Shown here piece by piece: positions 49,895 through 58,596 of a stretch of DNA of 64,000 nt. Position 1 is the stretch's first letter. The number at the start of each line of letters is the position of its first letter. The notes under the pieces are model-generated. The model searched no databases, was not told the origin of the DNA, and saw nothing but the letters and a program-made list of their open reading frames with translations. A program made the position numbers and the translations under genes. This DNA is from Pseudoflavonifractor gallinarum (lineage in GTDB: Bacteria; Bacillota; Clostridia; Oscillospirales; Oscillospiraceae): the NCBI RefSeq assembly GCF_014982855.1, contig NZ_JADCKF010000001.1, forward strand, positions 124,001 through 188,000, read 5' to 3'.

Positions 49895-50668
49895 TCAGAA
49901 GAGTAAGGCGCGGTAGAGCACCTCATCCCGGGGGGTAAAGACGTTGAAGATCACCTGCCGGATTTGAGGAAGATGGTCCAGCTCCTCCCGAACGGTGGCC
50001 ACAGCCAGCGCGGCGGCCTCTTCCCCGGGAAAGCCATATACCCCGGTGGCGATGCAGCAGAAGGCCACCTGCTCGATCTGGTTTGTGGCCGCCAGGGATA
50101 GGCAGAAGCGGTAGCAGCTCTCCAGCGCGGTCCGATCTGCCGGGGTGACCTCCCCCTCTACCCGGGGGCCCACGGTGTGGAGCACATATTGGGCGGGCAG
50201 GTTGTAGGCCGGGGTGAGCTTGGCCTTTCCGGGCGGCTCGGGGTGGCCCTGGGCCTCCATCCGGGCGTGGCAGGCCAGGCGGAGCTGAATGCCTGCGGCC
50301 GAGTGGATCACATTGTCAATGCAGTTGTGCAGGGGACGAAAGCAGCCCAGCAGGGCGGGATTGGCCGCATTGACCACGGCCTGGCATCGCAGGGCGGTGA
50401 TGTCTCCACGCCAGAGAGAAATGCGGCGGTCCAGGGGGACCGGCGGGAGCGTATCTGCGTCGGTGAGCACGCGGCGGGAGAGGTCATCCTGGAGGATCTG
50501 GTCCTGCAAAACCAGCAGCTCCGGGGCAATGGGCTTTGGCGGGCGGGTGTTCATCAGCGCGCGCAGGAGTTTCCGCCGCTCCTCTGGCCCGGCGGGGAGA
50601 GACACGGTTTTCCCCTGTTCCTCCAGCAGGGCGGTGAGCAGCGCCCGGAGCGCAGCGTCGTAGGTCAT
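49895..50668 (-). CDS. Zinc-type macrodomain protein-ADP-ribose hydrolase
   Basis: A 257-residue protein. A helical N-terminal part (about 1-75) precedes the macrodomain, with the ADP-ribose pocket QAVVNAANPALLGC and the motif HNCIDNVIHSAAGIQLRLAC, where the Cys/His residues place a zinc in the active site; TVGP and IATGVYGFP follow. This is the family of zinc macrodomains (as in S. aureus SAV0325) that remove ADP-ribose from proteins and are often encoded with SirTM and lipoylation genes; none of those is adjacent here. ATG 50668 is 7 nt after AAGGGGG. An extended -10 TGCTATACT (50709-50701, minus) precedes it. Confidence 0.85.
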   Translation of the reverse strand: MTYDAALRALLTALLEEQGKTVSLPAGPEERRKLLRALMNTRPPKPIAPELLVLQDQILQDDLSRRVLTDADTLPPVPLDRRISLWRGDITALRCQAVVNAANPALLGCFRPLHNCIDNVIHSAAGIQLRLACHARMEAQGHPEPPGKAKLTPAYNLPAQYVLHTVGPRVEGEVTPADRTALESCYRFCLSLAATNQIEQVAFCCIATGVYGFPGEEAAALAVATVREELDHLPQIRQVIFNVFTPRDEVLYRALLF

Positions 50669-50751
50669 GGGAAGGCCCCCTTCCAGATGGATTTTTCCCC
50701 AGTATAGCACAATTTGGGGGAGAAATGGCAGCCCCAAGGGGATCTTTCCTG

Positions 50752-50780
50752 CTGACAGGGGGGTCGGATGGTGCTATAAT
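50752..50780 (+). promoter_or_regulatory. Promoter of the M16 peptidase operon
   Basis: CTGACA (50752-50757), 17 nt, TATAAT (50775-50780). The -10 lies in the centre of a long palindrome (50762-50794). Confidence 0.8.
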
Positions 50781-50794
50781 GACACCATCCGACC
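50762..50794. promoter_or_regulatory. Long inverted repeat around the -10 box
   Basis: Perfect 12-bp arms GGTCGGATGGTG (50762-50773) and CACCATCCGACC (50783-50794) with a 9-bp centre CTATAATGA. A dimeric repressor bound here would block the promoter; no candidate regulator is adjacent. Confidence 0.75.
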
Positions 50795-50831
50795 ATATGT
50801 CCTGTGAAAGGGACAAAAAGAAAGGAATTGT

Positions 50832-52079
50832 ATGGATCAGACGATTTTACTGCCCAACGGCGTGCGCATCTGTACCGAAGCGGTGCCCGGCGTGCGCTCG
50901 GCGGCGCTGGGCATCTGGGTGGGCACCGGCTCCCGCCATGAGAAGGCGAGCGAGAACGGGGCGGCCCATTTTATTGAGCACATGGTATTCAAGGGGACCC
51001 AGCGGCGCACCGCCGCCGCCCTGGCCGAGGAGATGGACGCCATCGGTGGACAGGTCAACGCTTTTACCACCAAGGAGTGCACCTGCTTCCACGCCCGGGT
51101 ACTGGACACCCACCTGCCCCTGGCCACCGATATTCTCTGTGATATGTTCTTCTCCTCCCGCTTTGCCGAGGAGGATGTGGAGACCGAGCGGGGGGTCATC
51201 CTGGAGGAGATCGGCATGTATGAGGATAACCCCGAGGACCTGTGTGCCGAGCGGCTGGCCCTGGAGGTCTACCGGGGCTCCTCCCTGGCCCGGCCCATCC
51301 TGGGCCGGAAGGCCACCCTCAGCAAAATGACGGGCGAGTGGCTGCGGACCTATATGCGGGAGCACTACCGTCCGGACCGGATCGTGGTCTCCCTGGCGGG
51401 AAGCTTCCGGAGTCAGGATGTGGAGGAACTCAAGGAGCGCTTCTCGGCGCTGGAGCCGGGCAAATCCCCCGCCTCCCGGCCGGGAGCCTACCAGGCGGCC
51501 TTCACCCTCAAGAAAAAGGCCATCGAGCAGAACCACCTGACCCTGGCCTTCCCGGGCCTCCCCTACGGCGATGACCGGCGCTTTGCCCTTCAGCTCCTCT
51601 CCACCACTCTGGGAGGCGGAATGTCCTCCCGGCTGTGGCAGGAGGTGCGGGAGAAGCGGGGACTGTGCTACTCGGTCTACTCCTACACGGCGGGCCACGC
51701 CGAGACCGGCCTCTTCGCCATCTATACCGCCCTGGGCCGGGAGATGGAGGAGGAGGCCCTGCGCACCATCTGCGCCGCAGTGCGGGACTATGCCGAGCAC
51801 GGGATCTCGGAGGAGGAGCTCTCCCGGGCCCGGGAGCAGGCCAAAGCCAATATTCTCATGGGACTGGAGTCCACCCAGGCCCGTATGAGCCATATGGGAC
51901 GGGGGGAGCTGCTCTACGGCCGGGTCCTCACCCCGGACGAGATCATCGGGGGCTATGACGCGGTGGAGCGGGAACAGATCCGCGCCCTGGCCCAGGAGCT
52001 CTTTGACTTCCAGCAGGTCTCCCTGTCCGCCGTGGGGCGTGTGGGGAGCGAGGAGATGTACCGCAGTATCATCCACTGA
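50832..52079 (+). CDS. M16 family zinc metallopeptidase (PqqL/MPP-like)
   Basis: A 415-residue peptidase with inverted zinc motif HFIEH (His46, Glu49, His50) and the downstream Glu in ERGVILEEIGMYEDNPED. The C-terminal homologous half has REKRGLCYSVYSYT, the R-Y pair that binds substrate. Members degrade short peptides or process proteins; this single-chain size matches Bacillus YmxG/MlpA. The AAAGGA site precedes ATG by 6-7 nt. It is the first of a two-gene operon. Confidence 0.9.
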   Translation: MDQTILLPNGVRICTEAVPGVRSAALGIWVGTGSRHEKASENGAAHFIEHMVFKGTQRRTAAALAEEMDAIGGQVNAFTTKECTCFHARVLDTHLPLATDILCDMFFSSRFAEEDVETERGVILEEIGMYEDNPEDLCAERLALEVYRGSSLARPILGRKATLSKMTGEWLRTYMREHYRPDRIVVSLAGSFRSQDVEELKERFSALEPGKSPASRPGAYQAAFTLKKKAIEQNHLTLAFPGLPYGDDRRFALQLLSTTLGGGMSSRLWQEVREKRGLCYSVYSYTAGHAETGLFAIYTALGREMEEEALRTICAAVRDYAEHGISEEELSRAREQAKANILMGLESTQARMSHMGRGELLYGRVLTPDEIIGGYDAVEREQIRALAQELFDFQQVSLSAVGRVGSEEMYRSIIH

Positions 52080-52122
52080 CGCGGAAGGGGCCGCGTCCAA
52101 TCCAAATAAGGAGGAGCAAGCG

Positions 52123-53337
52123 ATGGGTATCTGTGATGTGTTGATCCGTGGAGCGACGGTGTTCGGCGTGGGAAAGGGCCTGGACATCGCCATTTCCCAG
52201 GGCCGGATTCAGGCCGTGGGCGAAGGGCTGCCCGATACGGGGGCCATGGAGGTGGAGGCGGCCGGTAAGCTGGTCATTCCCAGCTTTGTGGAGTCCCACA
52301 CCCACCTGGACAAGGCTCTGACCGCCGTGGAGGAGGACACCCCCAATCTGGAGGAGGCCTACGGGATCTTTGCCCGCTATCTGGCACGCATTCCCGAGGG
52401 GGGCATGGTGGAGGACATCAAGGCCCGCTCCCGCCGGGTGCTGGACTGGGAGCTGGCCTCCGGCACCGGCACAGTCAAGACCCATGTACTGGTCTGTCCC
52501 GAGTGGGGCATGGCCTCCCTTCAGGCCCTGGAGGAGCTGAAGGAGGAGTACCGGGGCAGACTGGACCTGCTGGGCATCGTGCAGTACCGGGAGGAGTATG
52601 ACGCCGAATTCCGGGCGGCTGCCCGGGCGGGCCGGGTAGATTTCCTGGCGGGCTATCCCCTCTTTACCCCTGACCCCATGGGGGAGATCGACCGGCTCTT
52701 TGCCCTGGCCGACGAGTACGGCCTTCCCCTGGACCTCCACATCGACGAGCATGACCGGCCCAATATCGACTGCTTCCTCCGGGTACTTCAGCGCGCCCGG
52801 GAGTATCACATGGCCGGCCGGGTGACCTGCGGCCATGTGACGGCCCTGAGCGCGGTGGACGACGACCTGGCCCGCCGGGCCATCGGGGAGTGCGCCGAGG
52901 CCGGCGTCCATGTGATCACCCTCCCCTCCTGCAACATGTACCTGATGGGCCGCAAGGACCATCAGCCCATCCGCCGGGGTGTGACCCGGGTGGACGAGCT
53001 GCTGCGGGCGGGCGTCAACGTGGCGGTGGCCTCGGACAATGTGCGGGACCCCTATCGCCCCTTTGGAAACGGCGATCTGCTGGAGGAGGCCCTCTTTGCG
53101 GCCCAGGTGCTCCAGTACGGCACGGGGGAACAGCTGGAAAAGGTCATGGAAATGGTGACCTTTGGTCCGGCCCGCAACGCCCTGCTCCAGGACTACGGGC
53201 TCTCCCAGGGGTGCCGGGCCGACCTGGTGGTGCTGGACGCGCCCACCGCGAAGGAGGCCATCATCAGCCACTCCAGACGGCTCTATGTGTTCAAAGAGGG
53301 ACGCCTGGTGGCGAAAGACGGCCAGATCCTCTCCTGA
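52123..53337 (+). CDS. CodA-like amidohydrolase (cytosine deaminase family)
   Basis: A 404-residue metal-dependent hydrolase. Metal ligands: HTHLDK (about 60-65), HIDEH, GHVTAL and the late Asp in SDNVRDPYRPFGNGD; the VLIRGATVFG start and LYVFKEGRLVAKDGQ end form the small beta-domain. The SDNVRDP-x-x-PFG-GD motif is typical of cytosine/isocytosine deaminases, but related enzymes act on other N-heterocycles; no codB-like permease is adjacent. ATG 52123 follows AAGGAGG by about 8 nt. It is cotranscribed with the M16 gene. Confidence 0.85.
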   Translation: MGICDVLIRGATVFGVGKGLDIAISQGRIQAVGEGLPDTGAMEVEAAGKLVIPSFVESHTHLDKALTAVEEDTPNLEEAYGIFARYLARIPEGGMVEDIKARSRRVLDWELASGTGTVKTHVLVCPEWGMASLQALEELKEEYRGRLDLLGIVQYREEYDAEFRAAARAGRVDFLAGYPLFTPDPMGEIDRLFALADEYGLPLDLHIDEHDRPNIDCFLRVLQRAREYHMAGRVTCGHVTALSAVDDDLARRAIGECAEAGVHVITLPSCNMYLMGRKDHQPIRRGVTRVDELLRAGVNVAVASDNVRDPYRPFGNGDLLEEALFAAQVLQYGTGEQLEKVMEMVTFGPARNALLQDYGLSQGCRADLVVLDAPTAKEAIISHSRRLYVFKEGRLVAKDGQILS

Positions 53338-53340
53338 CAG

Positions 53341-53386
53341 AAAAAAGCTTCCCTTCCGGCCATTCGGCCGGAAGGGAAGCTTTTTG
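53341..53386. terminator. Bidirectional terminator between amidohydrolase and dnaI
   Basis: AAAAAGCTTCCCTTCCGGCC / GGCCGGAAGGGAAGCTTTTT, 20 bp, 4-nt loop. Confidence 0.93.
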
Positions 53387-53387
53387 T

Positions 53388-54395
53388 TCAGATCGGACGC
53401 TGCTTCCGCAGCAGGCGAATATCCTCGCCGTAGAAGGGCAGGACCCGATACTCTCCCTCCAGACGGGAGGCGGTCTGACCGGAGTAGCGACGGCGCACCT
53501 CGTCCATGGACAGGTTGGAGGAGATCACGGTCCGCCGTCCCGCCGTGAGGCGGGTATTGACCAGGGTATAGAGGGCGGACTGGACAAAGGGCGTGGTCAT
53601 CTCACTGCCCAGGTCGTCCAGAATGAGCAGGTCGCAGTGGAGGTAGCGCCGGGTCTCATCCCGGGCATCCCGGATATCCAGCTCATCCCGGGAGAACTTC
53701 TGCTCCTCAAACCGGGCAAAAATGTTCACCGCCGTGTCATAGACCACAGAGTACCCCTTCTCAGCCACCGCCCGGGCGATGCAGGCCGAGAGAAAGGTCT
53801 TGCCCAGACCGGGGGCGCCAGTGAGGAAGAGGTTGCGGTAGACGAATTTGGGGAAGCGGCTGGCATAGTTGTAGCACACATCCCGGATGAACTCCATCCG
53901 CTCCCGGGGAGACTCCAGCTCACCGGGCCAGGGACGGTCGCTGTAATAGTCCAGGGAGAAGGTGTCAAAGGACTGCTCCCCCAGGTCCAGGAGCTTGGAG
54001 AGCTCCCGGATCTGCTCCTGGGCGCAGAGCTTTTTCAGACAGGAGCACATATTGGCCCCCACCCAGCCGGTATCCCCGCAGGTGGGGCAGGCGGGACGGG
54101 CGTCCAGGGCATCGGCGGGATAGCCGTTTTCCAGAAGCAGCTGGGTCCGGCGCTCCTGAAGGGCCTGGTTTTTGCGCTTGACCTCCCCAATGGCGGGGGC
54201 GGGATCGTCGCCGGTGCGCAGGGAGGCGGCGATGATGTCCACGATGGTGCGGCGCAGCTGCTGGTCGATCTGGGCCACCTGGGGGAGCTTTTGATAGATC
54301 TCAGCCCGGCGGCGGTCCTGCATCTCCTCCCGGAGCCGCCGCTCCTCGGAGAGCCGCTGGGTGGCTCGGCGGAGCACATTGGAGTCGTATGCCAT
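53388..54395 (-). CDS. DnaI/DnaC-type helicase loader ATPase
   Basis: A 335-residue AAA+ protein that loads the replicative helicase. The N-terminal domain has a CPTC...CSC cluster (about 103-119) that can hold zinc, as in DnaI. Walker A is GAPGLGKT near 193, Walker B LLILDDLGSE near 254-263, sensor SNLS and the DEVRRRYSGQTASRL arginine region follow. The first 80 residues are a long charged helix. It starts 3 nt after the stop of the DnaD-like gene, with GGGAGG inside that gene's end, so they are coupled. Confidence 0.88.
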   Translation of the reverse strand: MAYDSNVLRRATQRLSEERRLREEMQDRRRAEIYQKLPQVAQIDQQLRRTIVDIIAASLRTGDDPAPAIGEVKRKNQALQERRTQLLLENGYPADALDARPACPTCGDTGWVGANMCSCLKKLCAQEQIRELSKLLDLGEQSFDTFSLDYYSDRPWPGELESPRERMEFIRDVCYNYASRFPKFVYRNLFLTGAPGLGKTFLSACIARAVAEKGYSVVYDTAVNIFARFEEQKFSRDELDIRDARDETRRYLHCDLLILDDLGSEMTTPFVQSALYTLVNTRLTAGRRTVISSNLSMDEVRRRYSGQTASRLEGEYRVLPFYGEDIRLLRKQRPI

Positions 54396-54398
54396 GAC

Positions 54399-55379
54399 TT
54401 AACCTCCCTTGGGATCGTCGCTCTGCTGGCGCAGGTATTCCCGCATCCGCTCCAGGTCCTCCCGCACCCGGCGGTCGGCCTCGCCGGGGGGCGTGGGCAT
54501 GGGCTGGGGCGCGGAGGAGACCCGGGGCCGGTCGGAATCTCCGGCCTGGACCTGGGCCACGGTGTGCAGTCCCTTCTGGTGCCAGCTCTTCAGGATGGAG
54601 TTGAGATAGGGCCAGTTCATATTGCCCTTTTGCAGGACGGTGCGCTCATAGGCCAGGCGGATGGCCCCGTCCTCAAAGCCCATGTCCAGCCAGGCGGCGA
54701 TGTATTTGCGCTCGGCCTCCACCGGCGCGCGGCCTGTGATGCCCAGCAGGGGCAGCACGGCGGCGGTGCGGGTGCGCAGGGTGGCCTGCTTGCGCAGATA
54801 GGCGTCGGCCGCCTCAAAGGTGTCCACCCCCAGACGCCGCCAGACAAAGCCCTCCTTGCGGATCTGGGAGAGGCGGGGCTTGCGGCCCGGCCCATATTTG
54901 TGCTCCATCTCCTCCACACAATAATTGACCAGCAGAAGGATGACCTCCGCCGGGAGGGAGAGAAAGTCGTAGAGGGTGTAGAGCATCTTCAGATCGGAGG
55001 TGGAGAGGATCTTGCCCAGGCGGCGCTGGACCTCGCCCACCAGTCCGGGGAAGGGGGAGGAGCCGTCCTCCAGCTCCCGGGTGAGGTCGGCGGCGGTGTA
55101 CTCGGGGGGCTCTTCAGGCTCCTGGGGGGCGGCCGGCGGGGAGACCTTCTCACTCCGGTCGGCCAGACCCAGCTTCACCAGGGCCTCAAAGGCCTCCTCC
55201 ACCCGGTCAGGGGACCAGTGGAGCAGGTGGGCGGCCCGGCGGGGATCAAACTCACCCGCCCGGCGCAGCAGATGGAGATAGAGCAGCGCGGCGTCTCCGT
55301 TTCCCGCGGAGCAAAGACGGTCGGCACAGTCAGCCGAGAGCGACAGGATGGCGCCGGGATAGAGCAGTTTTCCAGCCAT
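54399..55379 (-). CDS. DnaD/DnaB-like replication initiation protein
   Basis: A 326-residue primosomal protein. A winged-helix N-terminal part (about 1-75: ALLYLHLLRRAGEFDPRRAAHLLHWSPDRVEEAFEALVKLGLADR) is followed by two DnaB_2 (DDBH2) domains (about 105-165 and 195-270); the second ends in the YxxxIxxxW motif variant WPYLNSILKSWHQKGL. The C-terminal tail is charged. The role is origin remodelling and helicase loading with DnaI, encoded immediately downstream. Confidence 0.85.
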   Translation of the reverse strand: MAGKLLYPGAILSLSADCADRLCSAGNGDAALLYLHLLRRAGEFDPRRAAHLLHWSPDRVEEAFEALVKLGLADRSEKVSPPAAPQEPEEPPEYTAADLTRELEDGSSPFPGLVGEVQRRLGKILSTSDLKMLYTLYDFLSLPAEVILLLVNYCVEEMEHKYGPGRKPRLSQIRKEGFVWRRLGVDTFEAADAYLRKQATLRTRTAAVLPLLGITGRAPVEAERKYIAAWLDMGFEDGAIRLAYERTVLQKGNMNWPYLNSILKSWHQKGLHTVAQVQAGDSDRPRVSSAPQPMPTPPGEADRRVREDLERMREYLRQQSDDPKGG

Positions 55380-55535
55380 GGAGCCTCCCCCCTTTCCAGT
55401 ACAGAATTACACATTATCATACCACAAAATCCACCGGGGGGAAAGGCGGGGGTGGGAGAAATCTTTTCCTTCCGCCCGGTCGGAGGGCCTGCGGGCCGGA
55501 AAATTCACAATATCAGGCTTTTTAGTTGGGGCGGC

Positions 55536-55547
55536 GTGTGTTATACT
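55536..55547 (+). promoter_or_regulatory. Candidate extended -10 promoter before zapA
   Basis: TGTGTTATACT, with the TGn extension, about 70 nt before zapA; the -35 region is poor. Two further TTGACA hexamers (55549, 55579) have no matching -10. Confidence 0.35.
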
Positions 55548-55620
55548 ATTGACAAGTCTGAACACCCGAGTTATTGGGTTGACATAATTATAACGAGAGA
55601 ACAGGCGGGAGGACACAGCT

Positions 55621-55935
55621 ATGAGGAACCACATCACAGTCACCATTGCGGGACAGGAGTATACCATCGTGGCCGCCGAGGAGGAAAACTATGTCCGCCG
55701 GGTGGCCGGTCATGTGGACAATAAAGTACAGGAAGTGCTCTCCAGCGGCCGGGCTTCCCTGGTGGAGAGCGTGGTGCTGGCGGCACTGAACATTGCCGAT
55801 GAATACTATAAAGAGCAGGAGGCGTCGGAGAATCTGCGCCGCCAGCTCAAGGAGTACCTGGAGGAGGGCACCAAGCTGAAAATGGAGCTCTCCGAGGCCA
55901 AACGGGAGATCTTCAAGCTCCAGAACCGGAAATAA
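55621..55935 (+). CDS. zapA: Cell division protein ZapA
   Basis: A 104-residue FtsZ-bundling protein. The N-terminal domain HITVTIAGQEYTIVAAEEENYVRRVAGHVDNKVQEV matches ZapA, and a C-terminal coiled coil (about 62-104) makes the dimer/tetramer. GGGAGG lies 7-8 nt before ATG. It starts a long operon with U32, dut, maf, mreC, mreD and PBP2, thus with other cell-shape functions. Confidence 0.92.
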   Translation: MRNHITVTIAGQEYTIVAAEEENYVRRVAGHVDNKVQEVLSSGRASLVESVVLAALNIADEYYKEQEASENLRRQLKEYLEEGTKLKMELSEAKREIFKLQNRK

Positions 55936-56016
55936 GACGCCGGGCAGGATGCGGGGCGGTCTCCGGCCGCCCCGTGTTCTGCCTTTATCCATCCCAGATA
56001 CCACAAAGGAGGACGT

Positions 56017-58098
56017 ATGCTGGAATTGCTCTCACCCGCCGGCTCCATGGAGGCCGTCCATGCTGCCGTACAGAACGGCGCCGACGCCATCTACATGGGA
56101 TACGGCGATTTCAACGCCCGCCGCAACGCGAAGAACTTCACCCGGGAGGAGTTTGCGGCGGCGGTTTCTTACTGCCATCTCCGGGGCTGTAAGGTCTATC
56201 TGACCCTCAACACCCTGCTGGGAGACCGGGAACTGCCCGCGGCCGCCGAGTGTGCCGCCGACGCCAGCGACATCGGCGTGGACGCCATCCTGGTCCAGGA
56301 CCTGGGGGTGCTGCGCATGGTGCGTCAGGCCGCCCCCGATGTGCCCATCCACGCCTCCACCCAGATGACGGTGCACAACCTGGACGGCGTGAAGAAGATG
56401 GCCGATTTTGGCATGACCCGGGCGGTGCTCTCCCGGGAGCTGTCCCGGGACGCCATCGCCTATATCTGTGAGCACTCCCCCATCGAGATCGAGGTCTTTG
56501 GCCACGGCGCCCTGTGCATGTGCTACTCGGGACAGTGCTTCATGTCCTCGGTCATCGGCGGGCGCAGCGGCAACCGGGGCCTGTGCGCCCAGCCCTGCCG
56601 CATGCGCTATGGCTGGAACGGGAAGGCCGACGGCAACCCCCTCTCCCTCAAGGACATGTCCCTGGCCGGACACCTGCGGGAGCTGCGGAAGATGGGCGTG
56701 GCCTGTCTGAAGCTGGAGGGGCGGATGAAGCGGCCCGAGTATGTGGCCGTCATCACCCGGGTCTATGCCTCCGCCATCCGCGAGGGGCGGGAGCCCACCG
56801 CCGAGGAGGTGCGGCAGCTGACCGAGGCCTTCTCCCGCCAGGGCTTTACCGAGGGCTTCTACCAGGGCAAAACCGGACCGGATATGTTCGGTATCCGGGA
56901 GGAGCAGAAGGAACCCCGGGAGCTCTTTGCCCTGGCCCGGCAGACCTATGAGGACGGGGAGAGCCAGCGGGTGCCCATCACCTTCTACTCCCTGATCCGA
57001 AAGGGTGAGCCGGCCCAGGTGGGCGTGAAGGACGACCGGGAGAATGTAGTCACGGTGGAGGGCCCCGTCCCCGAGGCGGCCCGCACCAAGCCCCTCACCC
57101 CGGAGGGGGTGGAGAAGCAGCTCTCCCGCACCGGAGGTACACCCTACCGCTGTGAGGGGGTGCGCTCGGTGGTGGACGAGGGACTCTCCCTCCCGGCCGC
57201 CGCCCTCAACGCCCTGCGGCGGGAGGCACTGGAGGAGCTCTCTGCCCGGCGCATGGCGCCCCCTGTCCGGCGGAGAGGGACCTTCCAGCCCGGTGTGCGC
57301 TATGAGAACCGGCGGGAGGAGCCCCTCCTCACCGTGTCGGTGAGCCGTGCTGAGCAGGTGACGGGCGCCCTTCTGGCCCTCTCCCCCGCCCTGATCTATG
57401 TGCCGCTGGAGGAGCTGGCCGCCCATCCGGAACTGGCCGGGCGGGGCAATCTGGCTGTCACTCTCCCCCGCATCGCCTGGGACCGGGAGTGGAAGACCAT
57501 GACCGAGCAGCTCCGCCGGGTGAGGGATATGGGCGTGGAGGATGCCCTGGTGGGCAATCTGGGCATGCTGGATGTGGCAAAGGAGATGGGCTTCGGCCTG
57601 CGGGGCGACTTCGGCCTGGAGATCTTCAACTCCCAGGCCCTCAAAGAGCTGCGCCACATGGGGCTCAAGTCGGCCGCCGTGTCCTTTGAGCTCAAGCTGG
57701 CCCAGATCCGGGATCTCTCCAAGGCGGTGGACACCGAGATCATCACCTATGGCCGCCTGCCCCTGATGATCATGGAAAACTGCATCATCCGCAACCGCAC
57801 CGGCGGCGTGTGCCGCCACGCCTGCGAAGGGGAGGAGAACCTCCTCACCGACCGCAAGGGGGCCCGTTTCCCGGTGGTGCGGACCTACGGCTGCCGCAAT
57901 GAGATCCTCAACTCCAAAACCCTTTTCCTGGGGAATAAACAAAACGACGTCCGCCGCTGCGGGGCGTGGGCCCAGCGGCTCATGTTCACGGTGGAATCCC
58001 CCGCCGAGTGTGTCCGTGCGGTGGAGCGCTACCTGGGGCGGAGCGACTGGGAGCCCAGGGAGTATACCCGGGGCCTCTACTACCGGGACGTGGAGTAA
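56017..58098 (+). CDS. U32 family peptidase-like protein with DUF3656-type C-terminus
   Basis: A 693-residue protein of the U32/RlhA group. The N-terminal TIM-barrel has LLSPAGSMEAVHAAVQNGADAIYMG, VHNLDGVKKMADFGMTRAVLSREL and the Cys-rich FGHGALCMCYSGQCFMSS-GNRGLCAQPCR motif (about 165-195), which binds an Fe-S cluster. A middle DUF3656 domain and a C-terminal repeat of the barrel with GGVCRHACEG and YGCRNEILNSKTLF follow. RlhA makes 5-hydroxycytidine in 23S rRNA; that role, rather than proteolysis, is likely. It is second in the zapA operon. Confidence 0.85.
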   Translation: MLELLSPAGSMEAVHAAVQNGADAIYMGYGDFNARRNAKNFTREEFAAAVSYCHLRGCKVYLTLNTLLGDRELPAAAECAADASDIGVDAILVQDLGVLRMVRQAAPDVPIHASTQMTVHNLDGVKKMADFGMTRAVLSRELSRDAIAYICEHSPIEIEVFGHGALCMCYSGQCFMSSVIGGRSGNRGLCAQPCRMRYGWNGKADGNPLSLKDMSLAGHLRELRKMGVACLKLEGRMKRPEYVAVITRVYASAIREGREPTAEEVRQLTEAFSRQGFTEGFYQGKTGPDMFGIREEQKEPRELFALARQTYEDGESQRVPITFYSLIRKGEPAQVGVKDDRENVVTVEGPVPEAARTKPLTPEGVEKQLSRTGGTPYRCEGVRSVVDEGLSLPAAALNALRREALEELSARRMAPPVRRRGTFQPGVRYENRREEPLLTVSVSRAEQVTGALLALSPALIYVPLEELAAHPELAGRGNLAVTLPRIAWDREWKTMTEQLRRVRDMGVEDALVGNLGMLDVAKEMGFGLRGDFGLEIFNSQALKELRHMGLKSAAVSFELKLAQIRDLSKAVDTEIITYGRLPLMIMENCIIRNRTGGVCRHACEGEENLLTDRKGARFPVVRTYGCRNEILNSKTLFLGNKQNDVRRCGAWAQRLMFTVESPAECVRAVERYLGRSDWEPREYTRGLYYRDVE

Positions 58099-58131
58099 GC
58101 GTCCCCACCCTATGACAGGAGAACGATACGC

Positions 58132-58581
58132 ATGAATCTGAAAATCAAAGCCGTGTCCCCCAAGATCGGGACCGATATTCCCTTTCCCTTTTACGCCAGC
58201 GCGGGCGCGGCCGGGATGGACCTGTGCGCCTGCATGGATGAGCCGGTGACCATTGCGCCCCGGCAGATCGTCTCTCTCCCCACCGGCATTGCCATTGCCC
58301 TGCCCTCGGCGGACTATGTGGCCCTGGTGTTTGCCCGGTCGGGTCTGGGCATCAAGCACGGAGTGGCCCTGGCCAACGGAGTCGGGGTCATCGACAGCGA
58401 CTACCGGGGGGAGATCCGGGTGGGATTGGTAAACCAGTCGGACGTCCCCTATACCATCCAGCCCGGCGACCGGGTGGCCCAGCTGGCCGTGATGCCGGTG
58501 GTGCAGGCCCAGCTGGAGCGGGTGGAGACGCTGGATGAGACTGAGCGGGGAGCCGGCGGCTTCGGCTCCACCGGAAAGTAA
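58132..58581 (+). CDS. dut: dUTP pyrophosphatase (trimeric)
   Basis: A 149-residue dUTPase, all five motifs: AGAAGMDLCA (I), ARSGLGIKHG (II), GVIDSDYRGEI (III), QPGDRVAQLAVMP (IV) and GAGGFGSTGK (V). It hydrolyses dUTP to dUMP, keeping uracil out of DNA and supplying dTMP synthesis. GACAGGAGAAC precedes ATG. It lies between the U32 gene and maf. Confidence 0.96.
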   Translation: MNLKIKAVSPKIGTDIPFPFYASAGAAGMDLCACMDEPVTIAPRQIVSLPTGIAIALPSADYVALVFARSGLGIKHGVALANGVGVIDSDYRGEIRVGLVNQSDVPYTIQPGDRVAQLAVMPVVQAQLERVETLDETERGAGGFGSTGK

Positions 58582-58596
58582 AGGAGTTTACAAAAG

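Noticed and set aside
55549-55584. TTGACA hexamers before zapA as promoters
   Set aside because: Neither has a recognisable -10 box at 16-18 nt.
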